NCBI RefSeq assembly: GCF_017643905.1
Contig: NZ_JAEPMO010000024.1
Span: 1 to 36,045 of the forward strand
Length of the DNA: 36,045 bases
Origin: Marivita sp.
Lineage (GTDB): Bacteria > Pseudomonadota > Alphaproteobacteria > Rhodobacterales > Rhodobacteraceae
Reading direction: 5' to 3'
Part shown: positions 9,657 through 18,551 of the stretch, piece by piece
How the letters are laid out: the number at the start of each line of letters is the position of its first letter
Position numbering within the stretch: the first letter of the stretch is position 1
Translations under genes and position numbers: made by a program
The notes under the pieces: generated by a model
The model's input: the letters and a program-made list of their open reading frames with translations, nothing else
Database searches by the model: none
Told to the model about the DNA's origin: nothing

Positions 9657-10259
9657 ATGACCAGGAAGCACGTCGTTTTCGACATCGGCGGTGTGCTGGT
9701 GGACTGGCAACCGCACCTCGCTTGGGCCGACCGGTTCGGATCAGCCGAGGCTGCCCATGCCTTCATCGAGCGCACCAATTTCCGCGCTCTCAACGCGCGC
9801 GGTGATGCCGGCGAACGCTTTGCCGATCTGGCGCTTGAGGTGAAAGACCCGGACGACCGAGCGCATTTTGCCGATTACGTGTCGCTCTACACGAAAACCG
9901 TCGTCGATCCGATACCCGGCACATGGGCCATTCTCGACAGGCTCAAGGCGCAGGGAACCTCGGTGCATGCCATCACCAATTGGTCAGCGGAAACCTGGCC
10001 CGAAGGGCTCAAGATGCATCCGCGTCTCGGTGAGGTGTTCGACGCGCTGGTCGTGTCCGGTCAGGAAGGCATCATCAAACCCGATGCACGGATTTTCCAC
10101 CTGCTGTGCGACCGCGCGGGCGTCGCGCCCGAGGCCTGCATTTTCATCGACGACGGTCTGCACAATGTCGAAGGTGCGCGCGCCGTTGGCATGGACGGCA
10201 TCCATTTCACCTCGCCCGAGGGGTTGGAAACCGCGCTGATCGAACGGGGGGTTCTATGA
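9657..10259 (+). CDS. HAD family (subfamily IA-like) hydrolase embedded in the phn cluster
   Basis: 200 aa; VVFDIGGVLVDW (DxG variant of motif I), AITNWS, IIKPDARIF, IFIDDGLHNVEGARAVGM. Confidence 0.92.
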   Translation: MTRKHVVFDIGGVLVDWQPHLAWADRFGSAEAAHAFIERTNFRALNARGDAGERFADLALEVKDPDDRAHFADYVSLYTKTVVDPIPGTWAILDRLKAQGTSVHAITNWSAETWPEGLKMHPRLGEVFDALVVSGQEGIIKPDARIFHLLCDRAGVAPEACIFIDDGLHNVEGARAVGMDGIHFTSPEGLETALIERGVL

Positions 10260-10264
10260 CCCTT

Positions 10265-10468
10265 TCAGCCGCGACGACGCTTCAGAGGCAGGTCGAAAAT
10301 GCCGCTCTGGTTGGACGTGTCGGCAAGCCAGCCGTCCGGACCAATCAGGTCGCTGGGCAACAGCCGTTCCAGACGTGGCAGGATACGGAACAGGACGGAT
10401 TCGAGGGCCAGCCAAGCCACAAGGGACCCGCCTGCCCACCAAAGAAAAGACATCAGCAACGCGACCAT
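10265..10468 (-). CDS. Small predicted membrane protein, opposite strand, between the HAD gene and phnJ
   Basis: 67 aa from internal ATG 10468: MVALLMSFLWWAGGSLVAWLALESVLFRILPRLERLLPSDLIGPDGWLADTSNQSGIFDLPLKRRRG; GGGGG upstream of the start. Confidence 0.5.
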   Translation of the reverse strand: MVALLMSFLWWAGGSLVAWLALESVLFRILPRLERLLPSDLIGPDGWLADTSNQSGIFDLPLKRRRG

Positions 10469-10533
10469 AAGACCCCCGGGTTTTCGGACAGCGACTCGTT
10501 GCGTCGCATTAACCACAGCAGTGAGACAGTCTT

Positions 10534-11394
10534 GTGACACCCTCCTCAGAATATAATTTTGCCTATCTGGACGAGCAAACAAAGCGCATGATCCGCCGCG
10601 CGATCCTCAAGGGTCTGGCGATCCCCGGCTATCAGGTGCCCTTCGCCAGCCGCGAGATGCCGATGCCGTATGGGTGGGGCACAGGCGGCGTACAGGTCTC
10701 GGCCGCCGTGCTGACGCCGGATGACCGGTTCAAGGTGATTGATCAGGGCGCTGACGACACCACAAACGCCGTGTCCATCCGCACCTTCTTTGAACGTACC
10801 GCAGGCGTCGCCATCACCACCGCCACGACCGAGGCAACGGTGATCCAGACCCGCCACCGCATCCCCGAAGTGCCGCTCACCGAAGGCCAGATCCTTGTCT
10901 ATCAGGTGCCGATCCCGGAACCGCTGCGTTTCCTCGAACCGCGCGAGAGCGAGACCCGCAAGATGCACAGTCTTGAGGAATACGGCCTCATGCATGTGAA
11001 GCTGTATGAGGACATCAGCCGTCACGGCCACATCGCCACCTCCTATGCCTACCCGGTCACGGTCGAGGCGCGCTATGTGATGGACCCGTCGCCCATTCCG
11101 AAATTCGACAACCCCAAACTGGGGGATTGTCCTGCGATCCAGTTGTTCGGTGCAGGCCGCGAACAGCGCATCTACGCGCTGCCGCCCTACACGCAGGTGG
11201 TCAGCCTCGATTTCGAGGATCACCCGTTCGAGGCCTCGAAAGCCGACCACCCTTGTGGTCTTTGCGGGGCCGAGGACAGCTATCTCGACGAGGTGATCGT
11301 CGACGATGCCGGCGGACGGATGTTCGTCTGCTCCGACACCGATTATTGCGAAGGGCGGCAAGCGGCCGGTCATCGCGGAAAGGACGCGGCATGA
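10534..11394 (+). CDS. phnJ: alpha-D-ribose 1-methylphosphonate 5-phosphate C-P lyase PhnJ (GTG start)
   Basis: 286 aa; YNFAYLDEQTKRMIRRAILKG, MPMPYGWGTGGVQVSA, and Cys cluster CGLCGAEDSYLDEV. Confidence 0.97.
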   Translation: MTPSSEYNFAYLDEQTKRMIRRAILKGLAIPGYQVPFASREMPMPYGWGTGGVQVSAAVLTPDDRFKVIDQGADDTTNAVSIRTFFERTAGVAITTATTEATVIQTRHRIPEVPLTEGQILVYQVPIPEPLRFLEPRESETRKMHSLEEYGLMHVKLYEDISRHGHIATSYAYPVTVEARYVMDPSPIPKFDNPKLGDCPAIQLFGAGREQRIYALPPYTQVVSLDFEDHPFEASKADHPCGLCGAEDSYLDEVIVDDAGGRMFVCSDTDYCEGRQAAGHRGKDAA

Positions 11395-12161
11395 CCCCCC
11401 TTCTGTCAGTTCAGGGCATCACTAAACGCTACGGCGCGCATATCGGGTGTGCTGATGTCTCCTTCGACCTTTATCCCGGCGAAGTCATGGGCATCGTGGG
11501 TGAATCCGGGTCCGGCAAGTCCACGCTGCTTAACTGCATGGCAGGCCATCTGCGCCCCGATGCGGGATCGGTGGTGTTCGACACACGCGGTCACGGCCCC
11601 CGCGACACCGTCACCATGTCCGAACCCGAGCGCCGGATGCTGGGCCGCACCGATTGGGCCTTTGTCCACCAGCACGCCCGCGACGGTCTGCGCATGGGCG
11701 TGAGCGCGGGCGGCAATGTGGGCGAACGGCTGATGGCCGTGGGCGCGCGTCACTATGGCGACATCCGCGACAAGGCTGTGGATTGGCTCGAACGGGTCGA
11801 GATCGACGCGAGCCGCGTTGATGACCGCCCTACGACGTTCTCCGGCGGGATGCAGCAGCGTCTGCAGATCGCGCGCAACCTTGTCACCGGGCCGCGACTG
11901 GTCTTCATGGACGAACCCACCGGCGGGCTGGACGTGTCGGTGCAGGCGCGGCTTCTCGATCTTCTGCGCGGGCTGGTGCGCGACATGGGGCTGTCGGCGA
12001 TCATCGTGACCCATGACCTTGCCGTGGTGCGCCTTCTGGCGGACCGTCTGATGGTGATGAAGGATGGACATGTCGTCGAAAACGGCCTGACCGATCAGGT
12101 GCTCGACGATCCGCAGCACGCCTACACGCAACTCCTTGTCAGCTCTGTTTTGCAGGTGTGA
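11391..12161 (+). CDS. phnK: C-P lyase ABC-type ATP-binding protein PhnK
   Basis: 256 aa from ATG 11391 (overlaps phnJ stop); GESGSGKSTLL, FSGGMQQRLQIARNLV, LVFMDEPTGGLD. Confidence 0.95.
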   Translation: MTPLLSVQGITKRYGAHIGCADVSFDLYPGEVMGIVGESGSGKSTLLNCMAGHLRPDAGSVVFDTRGHGPRDTVTMSEPERRMLGRTDWAFVHQHARDGLRMGVSAGGNVGERLMAVGARHYGDIRDKAVDWLERVEIDASRVDDRPTTFSGGMQQRLQIARNLVTGPRLVFMDEPTGGLDVSVQARLLDLLRGLVRDMGLSAIIVTHDLAVVRLLADRLMVMKDGHVVENGLTDQVLDDPQHAYTQLLVSSVLQV

Positions 12162-12165
12162 GACC

Positions 12166-12888
12166 ATGATCGACCTTTCCAACGTGTCCAAGACCTTCAC
12201 CCTCCACAATCAGGGCAGTGCGGTGATCGAGGTGCTGAGCGATGTCAGCCTCACCGTCGCCTCCGGCGAATGTGTCGCACTCACAGGCGCATCAGGCGCG
12301 GGCAAATCCACGCTGATGCGGATGATCTACGGCAATTACTGCGCCCAATCCGGCGCGATTCGGGTCGGCCGTGTGGACCTCGTGCAATCCGAACCGCGCG
12401 AGATCATCCGGCTGCGCCGCGAAGTGTTGGGCTATGTCAGCCAGTTCCTGCGTGTCGTGCCGCGTGTGCCGACGCTTGACGTTGTGGCAGAACCCCTGCG
12501 CGCCGTCGGTGTCGGCAGCGATGAGGCCCGCACACGGGCCAAAGAGCTTCTGACCCAACTCAACATCCCCGAACGGTTGTGGTCACTGTCGCCCACCACG
12601 TTTTCGGGCGGCGAACAGCAGCGCGTGAACATCGCGCGCGGCTTTGCCCACCCCTATCCGGCCATGCTGCTGGATGAACCAACCGCCAGCCTCGATGCCG
12701 CCAACCGCGAGGTTGTCCTGTCGCTGATCGAAGCGGCCAAGGCCCGTGGTGCCGCGATCATCGGCATCTTCCACGACGAAGCCGCCCGTGCCCGCGTCTG
12801 CGACCGCGAAATCGACGTGAGCCGTTTTACCCCCGGCATGTCCTCAAGCAGCGAAGCTGTGGGACACTGCAACGAGTCTGCAGCATGA
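12166..12888 (+). CDS. phnL: C-P lyase ABC-type ATP-binding protein PhnL
   Basis: 240 aa from ATG 12166; GASGAGKSTLMRMIYGNY, FSGGEQQRVNIARGF, MLLDEPTASLD. Confidence 0.95.
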   Translation: MIDLSNVSKTFTLHNQGSAVIEVLSDVSLTVASGECVALTGASGAGKSTLMRMIYGNYCAQSGAIRVGRVDLVQSEPREIIRLRREVLGYVSQFLRVVPRVPTLDVVAEPLRAVGVGSDEARTRAKELLTQLNIPERLWSLSPTTFSGGEQQRVNIARGFAHPYPAMLLDEPTASLDAANREVVLSLIEAAKARGAAIIGIFHDEAARARVCDREIDVSRFTPGMSSSSEAVGHCNESAA

Positions 12889-13430
12889 GCGCGGGTCGCC
12901 TCATCGCCGTCGTCGGACCATCAGGTGTCGGCAAGGACAGCGTCATGGCGGGCATGATCGCCGCGCAGCCCGATATGCGCCTTGTCCGTCGCACCATCAC
13001 CCGCGCACCGGGTTTGGGGGGCGAAGACTACGACGCCGTGACACCGTCAGAGTTTGACGCGGCAGCACGCAACGGTGCGTTCTGCGTTCATTGGTCGGCG
13101 CACAGCCTGTCCTACGGCATCCCGTCGGATGTTCTGTCCGACGTACGAAACGGCAAAGACTGCATCGCGAACTTCTCGCGCAGCGCACTTGCGCAGGCAG
13201 CAGAGATCTTTCCAAGACTGATTATCCTCAACATCACAGCCTCACCCGCCACTCTGGCCCATCGTCTGGCAGGGCGCGGACGGGAAACCGAAGCGGAAAT
13301 CGCCGACCGTCTGGCGCAGGCCGACAAATGCCTGCCCACTGGTTTGGACGTGGTGACCATCGCCAATGACGGCGCGCTTGCGGACACCATCGACATGGCG
13401 CTCTCGGCCCTTCAACCGGCAAGGGTATAG
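12885..13430 (+). CDS. phnN: Ribose 1,5-bisphosphate phosphokinase PhnN
   Basis: 181 aa; VVGPSGVGKDSVM P-loop, RRTITRAP, GAFCVHWSAHSLSYGIP; ATGA overlap with phnL. Confidence 0.93.
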   Translation: MSAGRLIAVVGPSGVGKDSVMAGMIAAQPDMRLVRRTITRAPGLGGEDYDAVTPSEFDAAARNGAFCVHWSAHSLSYGIPSDVLSDVRNGKDCIANFSRSALAQAAEIFPRLIILNITASPATLAHRLAGRGRETEAEIADRLAQADKCLPTGLDVVTIANDGALADTIDMALSALQPARV

Positions 13431-14083
13431 CGTTGGATCAACTCGAACCGCCCATCCTCACGCTCTCCGACCAAGCCCACCTCGTTCATCACGAACGGTG
13501 CAGGCAAGGACGGCAAATGCACTTGGGCCAATTCCTTCCAATGGTCGATCTCGTCTACCGGCAGTCGCCCGGTCAGGGTCAGGTGAAAGCGGAATTCCTC
13601 CATCACGTACGGGTATCCCCAGCGTTGCAGCAACGCCTCCTGCCGGTCCGACAGCCGCGCTTTGCGACGGCGCTCCAACTCTGGCTCATCGGGCGGTGCG
13701 CGGAACGCATCCAGTGCCTCGACACATGTGGCGGCAACGCGCGCGATGCCGGATGTGTCCCCAACCGGAGTGAGCGCAAGGAAGCGACCCAGCGCGGTCA
13801 ACGCGAGACCATCGCTCAGGGCAGGCGCACAGGCCGCCGCCATCTGCGACACCGCATCCTGCAACCCCGAAACATCCGTCCCTTCGGCCAGCCGGAAGGG
13901 CGGTTTCAGCGTTCCATGGAAGCCATATTTTCGCTGTGTCATTGTCACGTCATGAAGACCGGGCACATCTTGCGGAATCGAGTCGCGAGCAGAAACGCAA
14001 TCCCAACCCAACCAGGCCGCACCAAAATCGGCCAATGCCCCTTCGGGCGGCAGATAATAAATCGCAAAGCGAGTGTATGACAT
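13412..14083 (-). CDS. DUF1045 family 'putative phosphonate metabolism protein' (2H phosphoesterase-like)
   Basis: MSYTRFAIYYLPPEGALADFGAAWLGWD from ATG 14083; HGTLKPPF and FHLTLTG (two HxT-type motifs). Confidence 0.88.
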   Translation of the reverse strand: MSYTRFAIYYLPPEGALADFGAAWLGWDCVSARDSIPQDVPGLHDVTMTQRKYGFHGTLKPPFRLAEGTDVSGLQDAVSQMAAACAPALSDGLALTALGRFLALTPVGDTSGIARVAATCVEALDAFRAPPDEPELERRRKARLSDRQEALLQRWGYPYVMEEFRFHLTLTGRLPVDEIDHWKELAQVHLPSLPAPFVMNEVGLVGEREDGRFELIQRYTLAG

Positions 14084-15275
14084 GAACTCTCCTTTCATTT
14101 CGACCCATGTGGCAGAGGCTCATGACGGTTCCATGTCAGAGGTCCTGCATCTTGCCAATGCTCGCCTCGTTTTGCCCAAAGAAGTGATCGTCGGACAGAT
14201 CCTGATCGTGGATGGCCTGATCGCGAAGATCGAAGAAGGCGACAGCGTGCCGCGCGGCGCAATCAATTGCGACGGCGACTATGTCATGCCGGGGCTGGTG
14301 GAGCTGCACACCGACAATCTCGAACGGCATATCGAACCGCGTCCCAAGGTGGATTGGCCCCACCTGTCCGCGCTGCTGGCTCATGATGCCGAACTGGCGT
14401 CGACCGGGATCACAACCGTGTTCGATGCGCTGCGCGTCGGGTCCATCCACAATTCGAAGTCGGGCTATGGCGAATATGCCCGCAAGCTAGCGGATGAACT
14501 TCTCGAGGCACGGGCGGCCGGACATTTCAAGATCAGCCACTTCCTGCACCTGCGCGCCGAGATCTGCTCAGAGACCCTGCTCGAGGAAATGGCTGCGTTC
14601 GGTCCCAAAGACCGGGTCGGCATTGTCAGCATGATGGACCACACCCCCGGCCAGCGGCAATTCCGTGACATGACCGCGCTCAAGAATTACGTCACCAAGA
14701 AGCGTGGGATGAACGACGCGGAATTTGCCGAGCACGTCGCCAATCTCAGGCAACTGCAGGAAAAGTATGGCGAGCTACATGAAAAGGGGGCGGTTGCCGA
14801 AGCCCGCCGCTATGGCGCTGTGCTGGCCAGCCACGACGACACCACCGCCGATCAGGTCGATGTTTCGGCCGCCAATGGCGTGGGCTTTGCCGAGTTTCCC
14901 ACCACCCGCGAAGCTGCTGCCGCATGCCGGTCGCACGGGATCGCGGTGATGATGGGCGCCCCCAATCTTGTGCGCGGCGGGTCGCATTCCGGCAATGTGG
15001 CAGCACGCGAACTGGCCGAGGCCGAGATGCTCAACATCATCTCGTCCGACTACGTACCCTCCGCACTGCTGCTTTCGGCGTTCCTGTTGGCGGATATCTG
15101 GGACAACCTGCCAGCGGCAGTTGCTTGCGTCAGCGCCAACCCAGCCAAGGCAGCAGGACTGTCGGATCGCGGGCGGCTGGAGACCGGGCTGCGCGGCGAT
15201 GTGATCCGCGTGCGCACGGTGGGCACCACACCCTTGCTGCGCGGCGTCTGGAGCCGGGGAGAACGCGTCGCCTGA
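14073..15275 (+). CDS. phnM: alpha-D-ribose 1-methylphosphonate 5-triphosphate diphosphatase PhnM (likely start at 14133)
   Basis: MSEVLHLANARLVLPKEVIVGQILIVDGLIAKI; LVELHTDNLERHIEPRP; SDYVPSALLLSAF. Confidence 0.95.
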   Translation: MYDMNSPFISTHVAEAHDGSMSEVLHLANARLVLPKEVIVGQILIVDGLIAKIEEGDSVPRGAINCDGDYVMPGLVELHTDNLERHIEPRPKVDWPHLSALLAHDAELASTGITTVFDALRVGSIHNSKSGYGEYARKLADELLEARAAGHFKISHFLHLRAEICSETLLEEMAAFGPKDRVGIVSMMDHTPGQRQFRDMTALKNYVTKKRGMNDAEFAEHVANLRQLQEKYGELHEKGAVAEARRYGAVLASHDDTTADQVDVSAANGVGFAEFPTTREAAAACRSHGIAVMMGAPNLVRGGSHSGNVAARELAEAEMLNIISSDYVPSALLLSAFLLADIWDNLPAAVACVSANPAKAAGLSDRGRLETGLRGDVIRVRTVGTTPLLRGVWSRGERVA

Positions 15276-15300
15276 TCCGGCAGCGACCACGATTGCGACA

Positions 15301-15325
15301 GCGGCAGGATCGGCCTTCCTGCCGC
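15301..15325 (+). terminator. Stem-loop 3' of phnM, candidate terminator
   Basis: GCGGCAGGA-TCGGCCT-TCCTGCCGC, perfect 9-bp stem 26 nt after the phnM stop; only a weak T tract (ATCTT). Confidence 0.55.
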
Positions 15326-15468
15326 ATCTTGCATCGCGGCATCGCATGCCGGACAAACCTGCACAGCCAGACTCAGTTTGACAGAAAGCCACCCATGGCC
15401 GTCCTGCGCCCTGACATGTTGAAAAAGCCGAGCCGCGGCATGGTCGAACGGCGCCTTGGCCGCGCTCT

Positions 15469-16674
15469 ATGATTACGCGCGACCATCTGCCTGCAATCGG
15501 GCTTGGGATCAGCCAGATCATCGGCTACGGCACGCTGATGTACGCCTATGCAATCCTTCTGCCGCACATGGCCGAGGATCTGGGGCTGAGCCTGTCTGAC
15601 GTCTTCGGCATCCTGTCGCTGGGGTTGTTCTTTGGGGGTCTCATGTCCCCCGTGGCAGGCAAGCTGGTGGACCGATATGGCGGGCGCTGGGTCATGACGA
15701 TCGGGTCGGTGGTGGCGGCGGGGGCCGTTCTGTCGCTCAGCCGCGTGGACAGCACACCAGAGCTTTTCGTGGCGATCCTGCTTGCCGAAAGCGCGGGCAT
15801 GTTCGTGCTCTACAACGTGGCGTTTGCGTCGGTGGCACGGCTGGACCTGTCCATTCCTCCACAAAAGTCGATCTCGATCATCACCCTGTTTGGCGGGGTC
15901 GCATCTACCATCTTCTGGCCATTGACGCTGGCGCTTTACACAGCGCTAGGCTGGCAAAGCACATGGGTCGTTCTGGGGATCGCACTTCTCCTGACCTGCG
16001 CGCCGATCCATTTCATTGCCCTGCGCGGAACCAAAATCACCCCGGACAGCCCCCCGAGAAGCCCACGCCCCAACTGGCCCGAACTGACAGGCCCGCTGCG
16101 CAAGCAGGGGATGCTCTGGATGGTGATTTCGTTCGTCTGTTCGGGCTACATCATGGGCGCGGTGATGACGCTTTGGGTCACCAATGTGCAGGACCTCGGC
16201 CATTCCGCCACGCTGGCAGCGCTTGCTGGTGCCGTGATCGGCCCATTCAAGACCGTGGGCCGGTTCTTCGAGATGGTGGTCAGTCGCAACCTCTATCCGC
16301 GTGTCACCTATGCGCTGAGCCTTGGTCTGATGTTCGCAGGGTTTTCCGTCCTGCTGGTCGTCGGTTTCACCCTGCCCGGTCTCATGCTGGCTGCGGCGCT
16401 TTACGGCATGGGGGACGGGATCAAGACAATCGCCCGCGGCACCCTGCCCCTCGCCCTGTTCGGAGCCAAAGGATATGGCGCACGGCTGGGCTGGATTTCC
16501 TTTGTGCAGATGGGGATCAACGCCTCTGCCCCCTTCGCCTTTGCGTGGCTCACCCAGGCCTATGGCGGCTGGTGGTCGTTCCTCGTCATGGCGCTGTGCC
16601 TCTGCGCCGCCATTGCCACATTCCAGTTGATCCCGGACCCAAGACCCAAAGCCTCTGACACGGCGCTGGGGTAA
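15469..16674 (+). CDS. MFS transporter
   Basis: 401 aa, 12-TM pattern; GGLMSPVAGKLVDRYGGRWVMTIGS (MFS motif A-like). Confidence 0.9.
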   Translation: MITRDHLPAIGLGISQIIGYGTLMYAYAILLPHMAEDLGLSLSDVFGILSLGLFFGGLMSPVAGKLVDRYGGRWVMTIGSVVAAGAVLSLSRVDSTPELFVAILLAESAGMFVLYNVAFASVARLDLSIPPQKSISIITLFGGVASTIFWPLTLALYTALGWQSTWVVLGIALLLTCAPIHFIALRGTKITPDSPPRSPRPNWPELTGPLRKQGMLWMVISFVCSGYIMGAVMTLWVTNVQDLGHSATLAALAGAVIGPFKTVGRFFEMVVSRNLYPRVTYALSLGLMFAGFSVLLVVGFTLPGLMLAAALYGMGDGIKTIARGTLPLALFGAKGYGARLGWISFVQMGINASAPFAFAWLTQAYGGWWSFLVMALCLCAAIATFQLIPDPRPKASDTALG

Positions 16675-16689
16675 TCACGGACGCCTGGA

Positions 16690-18009
16690 TCAGAACTGCG
16701 AATCCCACCGCGGATGTGCATCGTCGATGACCAAAGCATGACTGTGCCGCCGATGCCCCCTCAGATGCGGATGATCGAGCGGCAGGTTCTCATGGGTATG
16801 TTCCACTTGGTCCGGATCGCCCGAAGGCCAGAGCCGCAGCGCCGCAAGAATGCCCAGCGTCGCCAATGCGGCCAGAACCAACAGGGCCGGAACCGTTCCA
16901 AAGGCTGTCATCAGCCACCCGGACAGCGGATAGCTCACCAGCCAGCAGGCATGACTTAACGCGAATTGCGCCGCAAAGACCGCCGGTCGATCCTCGGGGT
17001 GGGCCGACCGCTTCAAAAGACGGCCCGACGGTGTCTGCACCGCTGCGTAACCAAGCCCGGTGACCAGCCAGACTACAAGCAGCAGTCCCCAATTGAACCC
17101 ACCCGCCGCTGTTGCCACCGCAAGACAAAGCAGCGCCACCACCATCAGCCAGCCGCCCGCCATCATAACCGGACGATCCGGCATCCGATCCAACAGGCGC
17201 GGCAAGATCAGCGCGGCGATCATCGATCCTGCGCCAAAGGCAAACATCGTCCAGGCCAGCGCGGTCTCGCTCAACCCAGGCACGCCGCGCACCAGAACCA
17301 CCGAATTCACCAGCACCATTGCGCCAGCAGAGGCCACGGCCAGATTCAGACCCAACATCCCGCGCAGGCGCGGTGTGGCTAGGTAAATGCGGATGCCGCG
17401 CGTGGTGCGGTCATAGATGCCGCGCTGCTCTGACGCTGTCGGGCTGGGCAAGAGCACGGAGACCACAAGCAACGCCGACCCGATGAAGCCGACCACTGTG
17501 CCCAGAAACAGCAGGTTATAGCCCACTACCAGCAAAAGCAGGGCCGCGAGGGTCGGCGATACGATGTTTTCCAGATCATAGGCCAGACGCGACAACGACA
17601 ACGCACGCGTGTATCGGGCCTCATCCGGCAGAACGTCCGGGATCGTCGCCTGAAAGGTCGGTGTGAACGCAGCCGAGGCGGATTGCAGCACGAAGATCAG
17701 TACGAAGACCTGCCAGATCTCGGTCACGAAAGGCAGGCAGAGGGCCGCCGCCGCCCGCACCACATCCAGCGCTACCAAGAGGGCACGGCGGTTCACCCTG
17801 TTCGCGAACGCACCCGCAATCGGCGCGATGCCGACATAGGCGACCATCTTGATCGTAAACACAGTGCCCAGCACCATCGCGGCTCCGTCACCCGCCAGAT
17901 CAAAGGCCAGAAGCCCAAGCGCCACAGTCGCGAGGCCAGTGCCCAAGAGCGCCACGATCTGAGCCAGAAACAGGTGCCTGTAGGTGCGATCGGCAAGGAT
18001 ATCGAACAT
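16690..18009 (-). CDS. MFS transporter (MFS_3/enterobactin exporter-like) with His-rich C-terminal tail
   Basis: 439 aa; GAFANRVNRRALLVALDVVRAAAAL; C-terminus HTHENLPLDHPHLRGHRRHSHALVIDDAHPRWDSQF. Confidence 0.88.
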   Translation of the reverse strand: MFDILADRTYRHLFLAQIVALLGTGLATVALGLLAFDLAGDGAAMVLGTVFTIKMVAYVGIAPIAGAFANRVNRRALLVALDVVRAAAALCLPFVTEIWQVFVLIFVLQSASAAFTPTFQATIPDVLPDEARYTRALSLSRLAYDLENIVSPTLAALLLLVVGYNLLFLGTVVGFIGSALLVVSVLLPSPTASEQRGIYDRTTRGIRIYLATPRLRGMLGLNLAVASAGAMVLVNSVVLVRGVPGLSETALAWTMFAFGAGSMIAALILPRLLDRMPDRPVMMAGGWLMVVALLCLAVATAAGGFNWGLLLVVWLVTGLGYAAVQTPSGRLLKRSAHPEDRPAVFAAQFALSHACWLVSYPLSGWLMTAFGTVPALLVLAALATLGILAALRLWPSGDPDQVEHTHENLPLDHPHLRGHRRHSHALVIDDAHPRWDSQF

Positions 18010-18396
18010 CAGTGATCCCTAGGGCGACAGCACACCGTCCGGACCGAAAGCGAACACCCTCTCGAACCGCGTCGCTGCGACAGCCCATGGCTACCTCTGC
18101 ATTATCCCCGGATCAAGGTGCCACGGGAAACCGCGAAGGGCCTGGCCTAGTGGCTAAGCTTTGCCTTGCCGCTTGTCCGGTCGCGCAACAGTTCGATGTC
18201 AACGCGTCGTCGACAGCGGTGTGGCTTGCGGTCCGGGACAGGCAAGACCCACGTCATGCTATGCATCATTTCCTGCAGCTTTACCGTGCGATGAAGACCG
18301 GTATGCATCGACATCCGGCCCACCACGAACCAAGCGGAATCGCACGATCTTTAATTCGTTTTGAATCAAAGGTCAGGGAAAAAATCCGTAGGGAAA

Positions 18397-18413
18397 TGGC
18401 GGAGACGAAGGGA
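18397..18413 (-). repeat. Candidate att site: 3' end of a tRNA-Ser gene (RC: TCCCTTCGTCTCCGCCA)
   Basis: TGGCGGAGACGAAGGGA; reverse complement reads as T-stem 3' side + acceptor CGTCTCC + G discriminator + CCA. The flanking sequence does not continue as a tRNA. Confidence 0.65.
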
Positions 18414-18493
18414 GCACAACCCACCTTGCTCACAAGGTTCAATTGGGTTACTTTATCCATACATGACAGCTAGTTAGCGCATATATGTTCCAC

Positions 18494-18551
18494 AGTGATC
18501 CAGAGCGTTCCTGCTGTATCCACGGCTCAAAGTGTATCCAGAGTGTATCCA
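18494..18551 (+). repeat. Short iteron-like repeats upstream of and overlapping the int start
   Basis: AGTGATCCA (18494), CTGTATCCA (18514), AGTGTATCCA (18531) and AGTGTATCCA (18542). Confidence 0.5.

Noticed and set aside
9403-9660. Plus-strand 85-aa frame that tiles the phnI-HAD gap with ATGA overlaps at both ends
   Set aside because: Tempting because of the overlaps, but the translation (TIRRPFERRIQPTALKADADNGSTSQQGDKAQHNQ...) looks non-protein-like, while the opposite strand gives a hydrophobic, better composed protein. Kept only as an alternative.
14924-15472. 182-aa plus ORF between phnM and the MFS gene
   Set aside because: Mostly out-of-frame overlap with phnM; Arg/Gln-rich shadow translation.
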